Made by a program: the position numbers and the translations under genes
The notes under the pieces: model-generated
Told to the model about the DNA's origin: nothing
The model's database searches: none
Seen by the model: the letters and a program-made list of their open reading frames with translations, nothing else
From: Bacteroidota bacterium
GTDB lineage: Bacteria > Bacteroidota > Bacteroidia > Cytophagales > Cyclobacteriaceae
NCBI GenBank assembly: GCA_018267135.1
Contig: JAFDZA010000025.1
Location: 165,426-229,425 of the forward strand
DNA length: 64,000 bases
Direction: 5' to 3'
Shown here: positions 1 through 9,189 of the stretch, one piece after another
Numbering within the stretch: position 1 is the first letter of the stretch
Layout: the number at the start of each line of letters is the position of its first letter

Positions 1-2329
1 TCTTCGGCATCATATTTTGCAGTAGTTCTCCGCTAATCTTAAAGTCGGTGCCCATCTTTCCTTGGGCCAGGCCGGCAATAGGTGCATACGTTTTTACAAT
101 AGAAAAAGAACTGGCTGCTTGCTGAATAGACAAGTCTTGCACGTTCAGCCCGAAATCATATTTGGGGTGTTGCAAATCGCGAGTATCGTACGTGCCATTT
201 ATGGCAAAGGCTCCTCCCAGCATATTAAATTTTACGTTGTTCATTTTTGCTATCCCCTCTTTTACCAATATGTCGCCCTGCGCCTGGCTGATAACATAAT
301 CCATCATCTTTACCGTTTTCAGGTTAGCGTGCAATAAGAAATCTATATTTTTTGGAACCGGGATAACCGACAATTTAGCGGTATCTTTTTTATCTGGTGT
401 TTTGCTGTCGCTCATAAACTCATTCAAATCGAGCAGAGAAGAATTAAAATTCAGATTGCCACTAATTGTTTCTTTGCCGAATACATACCCGATATAGTTG
501 CTTACGGCTCCGGTTATATCAAAATCGCTTCTTCCTATTGTGCCCGTTGAATTTTTTAATTCAATTTTTTGTGGGTTAAAAACAGCATTGGCCTGCGCAA
601 TGGCCACGGCATACGGCAAGGTGGCCGAAGTAAATTTAAAATTGCTCAGCGAAGCCGTTCCGCTGGTCGGCAGTTTATCATATCGCTTAGCTGTTACATC
701 CGAGTATTTTCCTTTTGTTTCGATGTTTGCTTTTACTTTGCCGGCTAAGTTCATTCCTTCCAGCGGAAATATTTTTGTCATTTTTTCCAAATCCACACCT
801 CCATCGGCTTTTAAGGCCCAGGTGTAATCGGCCAGGTTTTGCAGTAATAAATCGGCTGAAAATTTTTCGCCATCGAGCAACATAGAAAAATCACTTACCC
901 GAATGGTTGTTTCCGCCATCTTGCCCGAGGTGTTTTTTATCGTTGAGTTAAAGTGCAAATCTTGTAGCGGCATCGGGAACTTGGATGACTTTACATACCC
1001 ATTGTTTAAAGACATCGCGGCATCTACGGTTGGAATAATTTTTTTTAGGCTGTCGTATATTCCCTTTGCGGTAGCATTGGTTGAGAATGTTCCTTTCATT
1101 TCAAGGCCTTCCAGAGGAAACATTTTATTCAATTCAGCCAGATTAAATTTAGCTTTTAGGAATGCATCCATCCGATAGTCTTTCAGGTTCTCAATAATAA
1201 GCTGGGCATCTACCGGGTTAGAGCCAAAATCAATATGAAATTTCTTTAAATTGATAAAGGTGTTTTCTATTACCCCGGTTTTATTATCAATCATCAAATC
1301 TACAGCAATGTTAGTAACGGCTGCCGGCAAGGAAGGGTACTTAAACATTGCCTCGCTTACTTTTAAATTGAGATTAAATGCAGGCATCTGACGATCGCTG
1401 TATTTACCTTGTATATGGCCATCAAAAGCGAGGGTTCCTTTAGTTTCTACTTTGTTAAAATCTTTGGAGTACATACCGGGAACCAATGACAAAATACTCT
1501 TGAATGTGTTTTCCGGACTTTTAAAACGGATGTCCATATCAAAATCTTTTTCATTCATTTTAAGCCAACCGTCAAAACCTAAACCAAAATCGTTAAGCTT
1601 GGCCGTGTTTTCTTTAAAGGTGTATTTCGAATAATTCTCGCTAATCTGAATCACGGCTTCTACGGAAGCTTGCTTGTGGCTGATGTATTCGGTGCCGTTA
1701 TATTTTACTGTAACCGAATCGGCTGTTGTTTTTGTTTTCAGGTCAAACTGCCGCTCATTAAAATCACCGCTACCTGTATGGTTTACATTTTTTAATGACA
1801 AAAGCATAGGCAGGGTCTCATCATCATAAATAATATCGGCATTGGTAACGGTCCAGCGATCTATACCAAATGAAAATTGAGAGGAGGTTTCTTGCTTTTT
1901 TACTGTGTCGGCAGAAGGGTAGGTAATGTTGTAATTAGCGCGTCCGTCTTTCAATACTTTTACGTGAATTTGGGGTTGCTCTAACGTAATGGCTTTAACC
2001 CGGAGCTGGCTGCCAAACAATAGGTCTTTTAAGTTTACTTCCACATCGAACCGCTCAACCACAAACAAATGTTCTCCGGCAAAAGGCGCATGATTAAAAA
2101 CGCCTAGTTTTTTTATCTCGACACTCGCATTGGGAAAATGACGAAGAAGCGAAAGGCTGAAGTTGTCGGCATCAAAAACCACATCGGCATTAACAGTTTT
2201 AGCAATTTCTTTGTCCACCATTTCTTTTATTTTTCCTTTGAAGAAGACCGGAACCAAAATCGCTATCAAGAGCAGCAGACCTAATAAAGCCGAAAAACCA
2301 ATTAGTATTTTTTTTACCATTTTCATCAT
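1..2329 (-). CDS. AsmA-like outer-membrane biogenesis protein (3' end outside window)
   Basis: An open frame runs from an ATG cluster (Met-Met-Lys-Met-Val-Lys-Lys) to the left edge, about 776 codons, with no stop in the parts I read. The N-terminus has one hydrophobic segment (residues ~5-30), followed by the AsmA-typical stretch 'NADVVFDADNFSLSLLRHFP' and 'KAITLEQPQIHVKV'. AsmA-family proteins are single-span inner-membrane proteins with long beta-rich periplasmic bodies, linked to outer-membrane lipid and protein homeostasis. The C-terminal AsmA_2-type region would be cut by the window edge. Start choice among Met1, Met2 and Met4 (2329, 2326, 2320) is open because no strong ribosome binding site is visible. 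The next gene upstream on this strand, aldehyde dehydrogenase, ends only 31 bp away, so the two may be co-transcribed. The family call is based on the N-terminal sequence only. Confidence 0.75.
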   Translation of the reverse strand, partial: MMKMVKKILIGFSALLGLLLLIAILVPVFFKGKIKEMVDKEIAKTVNADVVFDADNFSLSLLRHFPNASVEIKKLGVFNHAPFAGEHLFVVERFDVEVNLKDLLFGSQLRVKAITLEQPQIHVKVLKDGRANYNITYPSADTVKKQETSSQFSFGIDRWTVTNADIIYDDETLPMLLSLKNVNHTGSGDFNERQFDLKTKTTADSVTVKYNGTEYISHKQASVEAVIQISENYSKYTFKENTAKLNDFGLGFDGWLKMNEKDFDMDIRFKSPENTFKSILSLVPGMYSKDFNKVETKGTLAFDGHIQGKYSDRQMPAFNLNLKVSEAMFKYPSLPAAVTNIAVDLMIDNKTGVIENTFINLKKFHIDFGSNPVDAQLIIENLKDYRMDAFLKAKFNLAELNKMFPLEGLEMKGTFSTNATAKGIYDSLKKIIPTVDAAMSLNNGYVKSSKFPMPLQDLHFNSTIKNTSGKMAETTIRVSDFSMLLDGEKFSADLLLQNLADYTWALKADGGVDLEKMTKIFPLEGMNLAGKVKANIETKGKYSDVTAKRYDKLPTSGTASLSNFKFTSATLPYAVAIAQANAVFNPQKIELKNSTGTIGRSDFDITGAVSNYIGYVFGKETISGNLNFNSSLLDLNEFMSDSKTPDKKDTAKLSVIPVPKNIDFLLHANLKTVKMMDYVISQAQGDILVKEGIAKMNNVKFNMLGGAFAINGTYDTRDLQHPKYDFGLNVQDLSIQQAASSFSIVKTYAPIAGLAQGKMGTDFKISGELLQNMMPK

Positions 2330-2360
2330 CAGTAAGTTTTATAAGAGTAAGGTATCATGT

Positions 2361-3791
2361 TTAAAACCAACGAACCATCAGGTCAATCAGCTGTTTTCTA
2401 AATTTGAAATACGAAGGATGTAGTAAGTAGAAAATGGCAAATCCATTTTTTTGTTTTAATACCGGTTTTTCATTGGAGAACGATAAAAAACCATATCGGC
2501 CATGTGCTTTGCCTATACCGCTGTTGTTTACTCCGCCAAATGGCAACCCCGGGTGGGTAAACTGAAGCACACAATCATTCACACAAACTGAGCCGGCCGA
2601 AGTTTCAGTTAAAATTTTTTCTTTATTTTTTTTCTGACCGGAAAAAATATAAAGAGCTAATGGCTTCGGCCTGTCGTTAATGAAATCAATAGCCTGATCT
2701 ATGGTTTTAAATGAAACGACCGGGAGAATAGGCCCAAAAATTTCTTCCTGCATAATCTGGCTATCGGGTGATACTTGGCTCATAATAGTAGGTGGGATAA
2801 AATTAGTGTGGCTATTCATTTCGCCCGATAATTCAATTTTGGCACCGTGGGTTATCGCATCGCTAACCATTCGGTTAATCCGGTCAAAATGTTTTCTGTT
2901 CACAATACGCCCGTAATGTGGAGTTTGTTCATTTACGGTTCCGTCCTGACCAAAAATTTTTACTATTTCATTTTTTAGTGCCTGAATGAATTTTTCTTGC
3001 ACCGGTTCCTCAATCAAAACATAATCCGGGGCGATGCAGGTTTGCCCGTTGTTCAAAAATTTTCCGAAAGCAATGCGTTTGGCGGCATCCTCTATATCGG
3101 CTGATGCATCGAGAACAACAGGCGATTTCCCTCCCAGCTCTAACGTAACCGATGATAAGTTTTCTGCGGCTGCTTTCATTATTAATTTTCCTACGGCCGG
3201 GCTGCCGGTAAAAAAGATATGATCGAAAGGGAGCGCAAGCAACTGCTCGGCCACGTGCTGATCTCCCTCTACCACAGCTACCCGGTCTTCTTCAAAAAAC
3301 GTATTTACCATAGCCGCCAATGCGCGCGCGGTATGCGGAGTCATCTCCGAAGGTTTAATAATCGCTGTATTGCCGGCTGCCAAACAAGAAACGAGCGGGC
3401 CAAGCGAAAGATTTACCGGAAAATTCCACGGAGCAATGATAAGGCAGACCCCTTTGGGCTCTAATCGCACTTGGGAGCGAGTGCCTAAATAGGTAAGCGA
3501 AGAATCTATTTTTTGAGGGGCTGCCCACTCGTGCAGATGGGCAATTGTATGCCGGATCTCCGTTAAAACAGGATATAGTTCTGATAAATCAGATTCCGAT
3601 TTCGGTTTTTTAAAATCAGCAAATACGGCTTCCGCAATAGCCTCGCGTTGGGTTAACAAATACTCCGCAAATTTTTTTAATCTCCGTTTGCGTTCCTTTA
3701 ATGGTTCGCTTCTAAGTACAATACTCCGTTTCTTTTGTTTTTCAAAAAGTAGGGTCAATTGTTGAGTTTCGGATGGTGCTAAATCCGTCAT
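2361..3791 (-). CDS. NAD(P)-dependent aldehyde dehydrogenase, class-3-like
   Basis: A 476-residue protein of the aldehyde dehydrogenase superfamily, which oxidises aldehydes to carboxylic acids. Visible motifs are the PWNFP signature (121-125), the TLELGGKSP box with general-base Glu218, the catalytic Cys252 in NGQTCIAPD, and the C-terminal 'PFGGVNNSGIGKAHGRYGF' segment. The length and the C-terminal tail after the GxxxG region match the fatty-aldehyde/ALDH3 group better than the ~490-500-residue betaine or ALDH1 types. A hydrophobic C-terminal stretch (about 453-476) could allow membrane association, as in fatty aldehyde dehydrogenases; this is inference. All catalytic residues are present, so the enzyme is probably active. 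The substrate cannot be read from the sequence. Confidence 0.93.
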   Translation of the reverse strand: MTDLAPSETQQLTLLFEKQKKRSIVLRSEPLKERKRRLKKFAEYLLTQREAIAEAVFADFKKPKSESDLSELYPVLTEIRHTIAHLHEWAAPQKIDSSLTYLGTRSQVRLEPKGVCLIIAPWNFPVNLSLGPLVSCLAAGNTAIIKPSEMTPHTARALAAMVNTFFEEDRVAVVEGDQHVAEQLLALPFDHIFFTGSPAVGKLIMKAAAENLSSVTLELGGKSPVVLDASADIEDAAKRIAFGKFLNNGQTCIAPDYVLIEEPVQEKFIQALKNEIVKIFGQDGTVNEQTPHYGRIVNRKHFDRINRMVSDAITHGAKIELSGEMNSHTNFIPPTIMSQVSPDSQIMQEEIFGPILPVVSFKTIDQAIDFINDRPKPLALYIFSGQKKNKEKILTETSAGSVCVNDCVLQFTHPGLPFGGVNNSGIGKAHGRYGFLSFSNEKPVLKQKNGFAIFYLLHPSYFKFRKQLIDLMVRWF

Positions 3792-3961
3792 TGCTAAATT
3801 TTTTTAAAGTTAGTTTAATTTTATTTTAATCTTATTGGGCAAATCCTTTATGTTACACTTACCGTTAGCAAATATGGTGCTTGGGCTTTACTTCTGTAAA
3901 CGAAGTAAAAATCTTTGTGCGCAGGGGGCGCAATCTTAAAGCAGAATATGTTTTCTCTTGA

Positions 3962-4669
3962 TCAGTTATCGAGCACCCTGAGTTCTACTCTTCTATTTAA
4001 TTTACGGGCTTCTTCTGTGTTTTCAGTAGAAATGGGTTGCGTTCCGCCAAAGGCTTTGGTTTTGATATTATTTTTGTTAGCGCCTTTTCTTACCAGATAG
4101 GTTTTCACCGCATCGACCCGTTCTTGCGATAATTTCATGAGAGCTGCAGGCGCCCCTACCGCATCGGTGTGGCCTTCTAATTGAATAATCATATTGGGGT
4201 TGTTCTTCAGCATACGGCTGATGGAATCTAACTCAGGAAAGGAAGCAGGCTGAATTAGGGCCGTGCTTGCATTAAAAATAAGTGTATGCAGCCGCACTAT
4301 TTTCTTAACCGGGGGTGGCTCTTGTGCTATATTGGGCTTGGCAATTGGTAATCCCAGCTCAATATTCTTAATCACTTTTTTTTCTGTATTGGCTTCGGCC
4401 GGATCAAGAATATATTTTACCGGAGCATAGCCGGTTGCTTCCACTTCTATGGAATATTTTTCTTTATCAAACAAAGGGAAACTGAACGAACTGCCGGAAA
4501 GAAATCCCCGGTTGCTTCCATACGGTAAACTCTTGTAAGAAATTTTAGCCACTACCGCTTCTTTGGTAGCGGCACTGGTAATGTTCCCTTCGGCCATCAC
4601 GAGTGTGTCCTGTTGTCCTTGTGCCGCCAGGCTGATCAGGATGAGTATCGTGCCAACAAGGTGTTTCAT
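3962..4669 (-). CDS. OmpA family protein
   Basis: A 235-residue secreted protein. An N-terminal signal peptide (MKHLVGTILI... ending near AAQGQQ) is followed by a carboxypeptidase-regulatory-like or peg-forming beta domain (about 25-110) and a C-terminal OmpA/MotB peptidoglycan-binding domain (about 125-235). The OmpA domain shows GHTD at 166-169 (the Asp that contacts diaminopimelate) and a late NRRVEL motif, both characteristic. It probably sits in the periplasm or outer membrane and tethers it to peptidoglycan. The gene lies 7 bp downstream of a second, larger OmpA protein with the same C-terminal arrangement, so the two form an operon and are probably related by duplication of the OmpA module. 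The N-terminal domain is not assigned with confidence. Confidence 0.85.
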   Translation of the reverse strand: MKHLVGTILILISLAAQGQQDTLVMAEGNITSAATKEAVVAKISYKSLPYGSNRGFLSGSSFSFPLFDKEKYSIEVEATGYAPVKYILDPAEANTEKKVIKNIELGLPIAKPNIAQEPPPVKKIVRLHTLIFNASTALIQPASFPELDSISRMLKNNPNMIIQLEGHTDAVGAPAALMKLSQERVDAVKTYLVRKGANKNNIKTKAFGGTQPISTENTEEARKLNRRVELRVLDN

Positions 4670-4676
4670 AAACCTG

Positions 4677-6707
4677 TTATTTCTTTACTATTTTAAATTC
4701 AACGCGTCTGTTTTTAGCATTTCCAACAATTGTTTTAACATTCAGCACTACGGGTTTGGTATCTCCAAAAAATACAACCGATATCCGGTCTTTTGCTATT
4801 CCTTTGCTTACCAAATAATGTGCCACCGCCTTTGCTCTGCGTTCGGATAACGACATATTGTATTGGGGTGACCCAATCGGGTCGGCATGGCCCGCAATTT
4901 CTACTTGCATAGACGAACGCTCCGTCATCAGTGTAGCTATACGGTTCAGTTCGGGGAATGATTCTTGTTTTAGGGTGGCCCGGTCAAAACTGAAAAATAT
5001 ATTATTTAAGGTAATCGTAACATTGTCTTCAATGACAGCCACTTGTATAGGTTCGAGTTTTACATCGTCTGTAACCGTGCCCGGTTTTGTGTAAGAAGTA
5101 AGGTCTAAGTTTTGGTTTTCAGAAATATAATCTTTCGCCTCAGCTCTGAATCCATATTTTTCGCCTCCCGGCAAATGAATTTCATATTCTCCTGTTTTTG
5201 GATCGGAATAGGTTACTCCTACTTCTTTTCCATCTCGCAGTCTTTCATAGATAATTTTTGCTCCTAAAGGCTGGCCAGTTTTGGCATCAATTAATTTTCC
5301 TTTTACGATAATGATGGGCTCCGGATTTTTGAAGAGCGGTTGCTTCACGCGGTAAATATCAAAGTTATCGGGCGTAACTGCTCGGGAGAAATAAGCATAC
5401 TCGCTGGTAGAAGGGATATTGAAAAACATATCATCCAGTTTGGTATTTATTTCGGGCCCCATATTCTGCGGAGCCGACCATTTCGTCCAGGTATCGTCTA
5501 AACGCTTCGACACATAGATGTCGCTCCCGCCAAATCCGCTAAACCCGTTTGATGAGAAATACAAAGTTTTGTCGTCCGCAGCCAAAAAAGGAGTTACTTC
5601 TTCTCCGGCTGTATTGATAACGCCTCCGAGATTTAAAGGTTCTGACCAGGAACTGTCGGATTGTTCGAAGCTAACATAAATATCGCGGCCACCGTGTGTA
5701 TCTTCTCTATCTACCGACATGAGAAGAGTCTTTTGTGTAGTTGATAAAAAATAATGGGCACGGTCGCTGTAGTTATAGTCATTCTTAATCTTCAATGTTT
5801 TAGGTTGTGTCCATTTGCCACCGATATTATTACTTACTGAAACACCGGAAACCATTTTGCCATTTTCCTGATATTGGTTTCCCAACACCAGCAATACGGC
5901 CTTGCCATCGGGCGTGGCGGTAGTTACTGCGTTTACAAAGTTCGGGTATGCATTGTTGAGGGTTGGGCCGGCATTTTTAGCCAATGTCCATTTGCCATCC
6001 GGGCCAAGTTCTGAGTACCAGATATCTTCTTTGTCTTTTGTGCCTCCGGTATTTTCCGGATGGTTTTGCCGACTGAAGTAAAGCGTTTTCCCATCAGGCG
6101 AAAGCAGGGCATTCAGGTCATTATATTCGCTGTTTACGTTTTTATCTAAATGTTCTATTACAAGACCTTTTACCAGAAGTTCGGGCTTATCAATATTAGC
6201 AATGATGGGATATTTAGAATCGGAGATGGCTACGGCATCAATAGAAAAATAGTCGGGCAAGGCTTTGCCATCAAATTCTAATTTTACGGCATTTACTTTA
6301 TACGAAGTTTTTTCAAAAAAGACCGTGAGCATCCGGGCTACCACCGGTATAGCCTGCGGGTTATAGGTGCCCACCTGATGTTCTCCACCGGATTCATCAT
6401 AAACAAAAACACGAAAGAGGGCGCCCGGGTTGTACGATTCGGCAATAGCCACTTGCTGAATCTGCATCGGGGTTGTATATCCCAATTTAATAAATTCTGA
6501 TCGCTTGGGTTTATCGGGTGTCCAGGCATTGGGATTTTGGCCTCCGGCCGGCAATACATTGGGTTTGCCCAGCGCTTGGGTGGCTGAATATTGTATAGAA
6601 GTAAGTTCGGAGGAAAAGTCAATCACCTTGGCTGCCCACTGAACTGACTGGCTGAAGGTAAAATCCGAAATGGCTAAAAATAGCAGGGCAAGTAAAAATC
6701 TCTTCAT
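4677..6707 (-). CDS. OmpA family protein with PD40 propeller and carboxypeptidase-like domain
   Basis: A 676-residue envelope protein when started at the MKRFLLALLF signal peptide; an in-frame upstream ATG at 6728 would add seven residues that weaken the signal. The domain order is: signal peptide; an N-terminal beta-sandwich domain common in Bacteroidota OmpA proteins (~25-155); PD40/WD40-like repeats with 'SPDGKTLYFSR' and 'DDKTLYFSSNGFSGFGGSD' type blades (~190-460); a carboxypeptidase-regulatory-like domain (~470-550); and an OmpA domain at the C-terminus with 'EIAGHADPIG'. This is the architecture of type IX secretion-associated proteins such as PorE and of gliding-associated OmpA proteins, but that link is by architecture only. 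It is co-directional with, and 7 bp from, the smaller OmpA gene. Confidence 0.85.
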   Translation of the reverse strand: MKRFLLALLFLAISDFTFSQSVQWAAKVIDFSSELTSIQYSATQALGKPNVLPAGGQNPNAWTPDKPKRSEFIKLGYTTPMQIQQVAIAESYNPGALFRVFVYDESGGEHQVGTYNPQAIPVVARMLTVFFEKTSYKVNAVKLEFDGKALPDYFSIDAVAISDSKYPIIANIDKPELLVKGLVIEHLDKNVNSEYNDLNALLSPDGKTLYFSRQNHPENTGGTKDKEDIWYSELGPDGKWTLAKNAGPTLNNAYPNFVNAVTTATPDGKAVLLVLGNQYQENGKMVSGVSVSNNIGGKWTQPKTLKIKNDYNYSDRAHYFLSTTQKTLLMSVDREDTHGGRDIYVSFEQSDSSWSEPLNLGGVINTAGEEVTPFLAADDKTLYFSSNGFSGFGGSDIYVSKRLDDTWTKWSAPQNMGPEINTKLDDMFFNIPSTSEYAYFSRAVTPDNFDIYRVKQPLFKNPEPIIIVKGKLIDAKTGQPLGAKIIYERLRDGKEVGVTYSDPKTGEYEIHLPGGEKYGFRAEAKDYISENQNLDLTSYTKPGTVTDDVKLEPIQVAVIEDNVTITLNNIFFSFDRATLKQESFPELNRIATLMTERSSMQVEIAGHADPIGSPQYNMSLSERRAKAVAHYLVSKGIAKDRISVVFFGDTKPVVLNVKTIVGNAKNRRVEFKIVKK

Positions 6708-6834
6708 AGACTTGAAAATGAAACTCAAATTAGGGGATAAACATAGCTAAAAATTTAAAAAGCAGAAAAAAATTACATTTTAAGAAAACTGATATTGGGT
6801 ACAAAAAGTAAGATAAAACCCTGGAATCAACGAT

Positions 6835-9132
6835 CTATTCGAGTGAGGTTTTATTGAACAACAGAAAACCTACATGCAGCAACACGCCTAACTGGCGATT
6901 AGGATCATCGTAATAATTTAAACTCAGGCTTACCGGCCCTATGGGGGAGTGCATAACCAGGTTGGCCATACCGGCAAAATAGACTTGCTCTAACTGCTGC
7001 TCTAATTTTGGTTGTTGCCCGGGGCCTTCGGCAAGGGCTTGCAGGGGTTTAAACGCATACGCTTCCAGTCTGAAATCTAAATTTTTTCTGATTGAAAATA
7101 CATTTCGCCAGCCTCCGGCAATGTAGCTAAAGGCACGGAAGTTTTGGAGCAATAAAGTGCGGCTGTCTTGCAACGGATTAAATGCCGGGGCATTTATGAT
7201 GGAGCCAAAATAATTGGTAAAAGGTGGTTGGTTAGATAATACTCCTTCTACTAAATACCCTGAACTGTATATTCCTTTATTAAAATATTGTTCGGCCGAA
7301 ATTTTGGCTTGCCACCACCTTCGGTCGCTTTGCTGAACGGTTCTGATTACAGATCTAGTGCCGGGTATAAATTCTTCTTCCAGTGAAAAATAATTGCCCG
7401 ATACGGTAAAGGCTTTTCCTTGCGAAGCGTATTGTTTACGGTTTAGTGAATTAAATGTAAACCCTACCCCAAGCCTGGCACCATTTAATGTTAATTGGTC
7501 TAATGTGTCGGTAGAGGTTAGCACTTTCGTGTCTATATACCCATCGTTATTAGAAAAATAAGCTCCGTTAACGAACGCACGAATTTGGCGTGCCACCGGA
7601 AAGCCGATGGTCATTCCATATTTCCGGTCGGTACGGTTAAGCACGGTAGGTGTAAATTTTTTAGCAATGACATCATTTCCCTGAAAAAAATTCCAGTTGT
7701 TGATTGTTACTTCGGGTTCGGCATAAAACTGTCCGAAAAAAGGGAAATCAAATCGTACTTTTAGTTGGCCTGATTTATAAAAATCGCCTGTAAAAAAATT
7801 TAACTGGGCGTGCATCAGCACGCGCTCAAAGGAATAATAATTAAGCCCTAGAAAGATATTGCTGATGTTTCGGGTGGCAATAATTCCACCAAAATCTACC
7901 TGAAAATTGTTGGTTTGCCTCTTTGAGAGCCGAAAGTTATAATCTTTTGTGGAGGGGTTAAAGGCAAAGCTGGGGTACACATTATTAAAATAGTCATCAG
8001 ATATTAATTGAAAATATCCTTTTCGGATGTCGCGCAAATAGAGTGGACGTTTGCCGCTTTTAAAAAAACGGTTCAGGTATTTTTGCTGGCTGCGGTCGAA
8101 GCCTTCAAAGGTAATTTCATTTACCCTGATGGGTGCCAGTTTGGAATTAAATTGATTGCGCCTTTCCGCTACCTCTTCACATGTTACCCGTTGTTTAATT
8201 TTAAGTTTGATTTCGTTAATCTGGCGAATGGTTTGTTGATACCCGCTATCAATCATTTCTTTGGCGCGGGCAAAATCAAATCCAGAAAATTTCTTCAGGT
8301 TAGGTTGAATGTAAACTCCACTGGGCGGAACTTTGGATGGATCCGATTTATCTAACAGCATATATAACAGCGAGCGGGAGATTAGTTTTTCATCTTCTCC
8401 ATAAGGATATTGGTCGTACACTTTGGATGAAACATTTACTCCGATGACTACATCCGGTTTAAAATCTTTCTGCATCACATCTACCGGGAAGTTGTTGTAA
8501 ATACCTCCATCAAATAAATATTTTCCATTGATTTTAATAGGGGTATAAAAAAAGGGAGCCGTTTGTGTAGCCCGGAGGGCATCGCCCAGCGAACCTTTGG
8601 AAAGCTCTACCTGGTTCTGTGTAAAAATATCGGATGCCATGATGCGAACCGGCACAAATAAGCTATCAAAATTATTCTTTGAACCTGACGATGACATCGC
8701 CAGTTTTTCGGCTATGGCAAAATTCAGTGCCAGATCGTTGGCCAGGCTGCTGTTTAAGGTAAAGTTTAGGGTTGAGTCGAGCGAAAGATTGATTTTCAAA
8801 AACGAGGGGCCTTCTTCTTTTTTATGGTAGAAGTAATTATTCTCTTCTTCAATTTTTCCATTTACCCAATTGAGAAATTCTTTTGATGTCATAATTGATT
8901 CAATCTGAGCCGGGCTCATGCCTGCGGCATAGCAGCCTCCCACAATGCCCCCCATAGAAGTGCCCACGATATAGTCTATCGGAATTTCATTTTCTTCAAG
9001 TGCTTTTAGTACCCCGATATGGGCAATGCCTTTGGCCGCACCTCCGCTAAATACCAACCCCACCCTTTGCCGCTGGGCCGAAAGCGTAAGAGAAAAAAAT
9101 AAAAATAAAAAAGCAAACCCAAACTTCACCAC
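6835..9132 (-). CDS. Patatin-like phospholipase fused to an outer-membrane barrel (PlpD-like)
   Basis: A 765-residue protein with a signal peptide (cleavage after LSAQ) and two parts. The N-terminal patatin domain (~23-320) has the oxyanion-hole glycine loop SGGAAKG (29-35), nucleophile Ser59 in GTSMGG and the dyad Asp208 in FDGG, so the Ser-Asp catalytic dyad is complete. A short POTRA-like segment follows (about 335-410, 'VNEITFEGFDRSQQKY'), then a bacterial surface-antigen (BamA-superfamily) barrel to the end. This layout is that of type Vd autotransporters such as Pseudomonas PlpD, in which the barrel presents or secretes a lipase. In Bacteroidota the same fusion is common and its physiological substrate is not established. 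The gene stands alone, 57 bp from the neighbouring peptidase gene. Confidence 0.9.
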   Translation of the reverse strand: MVKFGFAFLFLFFSLTLSAQRQRVGLVFSGGAAKGIAHIGVLKALEENEIPIDYIVGTSMGGIVGGCYAAGMSPAQIESIMTSKEFLNWVNGKIEEENNYFYHKKEEGPSFLKINLSLDSTLNFTLNSSLANDLALNFAIAEKLAMSSSGSKNNFDSLFVPVRIMASDIFTQNQVELSKGSLGDALRATQTAPFFYTPIKINGKYLFDGGIYNNFPVDVMQKDFKPDVVIGVNVSSKVYDQYPYGEDEKLISRSLLYMLLDKSDPSKVPPSGVYIQPNLKKFSGFDFARAKEMIDSGYQQTIRQINEIKLKIKQRVTCEEVAERRNQFNSKLAPIRVNEITFEGFDRSQQKYLNRFFKSGKRPLYLRDIRKGYFQLISDDYFNNVYPSFAFNPSTKDYNFRLSKRQTNNFQVDFGGIIATRNISNIFLGLNYYSFERVLMHAQLNFFTGDFYKSGQLKVRFDFPFFGQFYAEPEVTINNWNFFQGNDVIAKKFTPTVLNRTDRKYGMTIGFPVARQIRAFVNGAYFSNNDGYIDTKVLTSTDTLDQLTLNGARLGVGFTFNSLNRKQYASQGKAFTVSGNYFSLEEEFIPGTRSVIRTVQQSDRRWWQAKISAEQYFNKGIYSSGYLVEGVLSNQPPFTNYFGSIINAPAFNPLQDSRTLLLQNFRAFSYIAGGWRNVFSIRKNLDFRLEAYAFKPLQALAEGPGQQPKLEQQLEQVYFAGMANLVMHSPIGPVSLSLNYYDDPNRQLGVLLHVGFLLFNKTSLE

Positions 9133-9189
9133 GCAGATTCCAGAATTGAAGAGTTAAAATTAATAGTTCATAGCCATACATAAAAAATA

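Noticed and set aside
498..1178. Plus-strand frames of 91-109 codons at the left end
   Set aside because: They are antisense to the AsmA-like frame, which is continuous and has family motifs.
8008..8355. 115-codon plus-strand frame inside the patatin gene
   Set aside because: Antisense shadow of a strongly supported gene; composition mirrors the barrel region.
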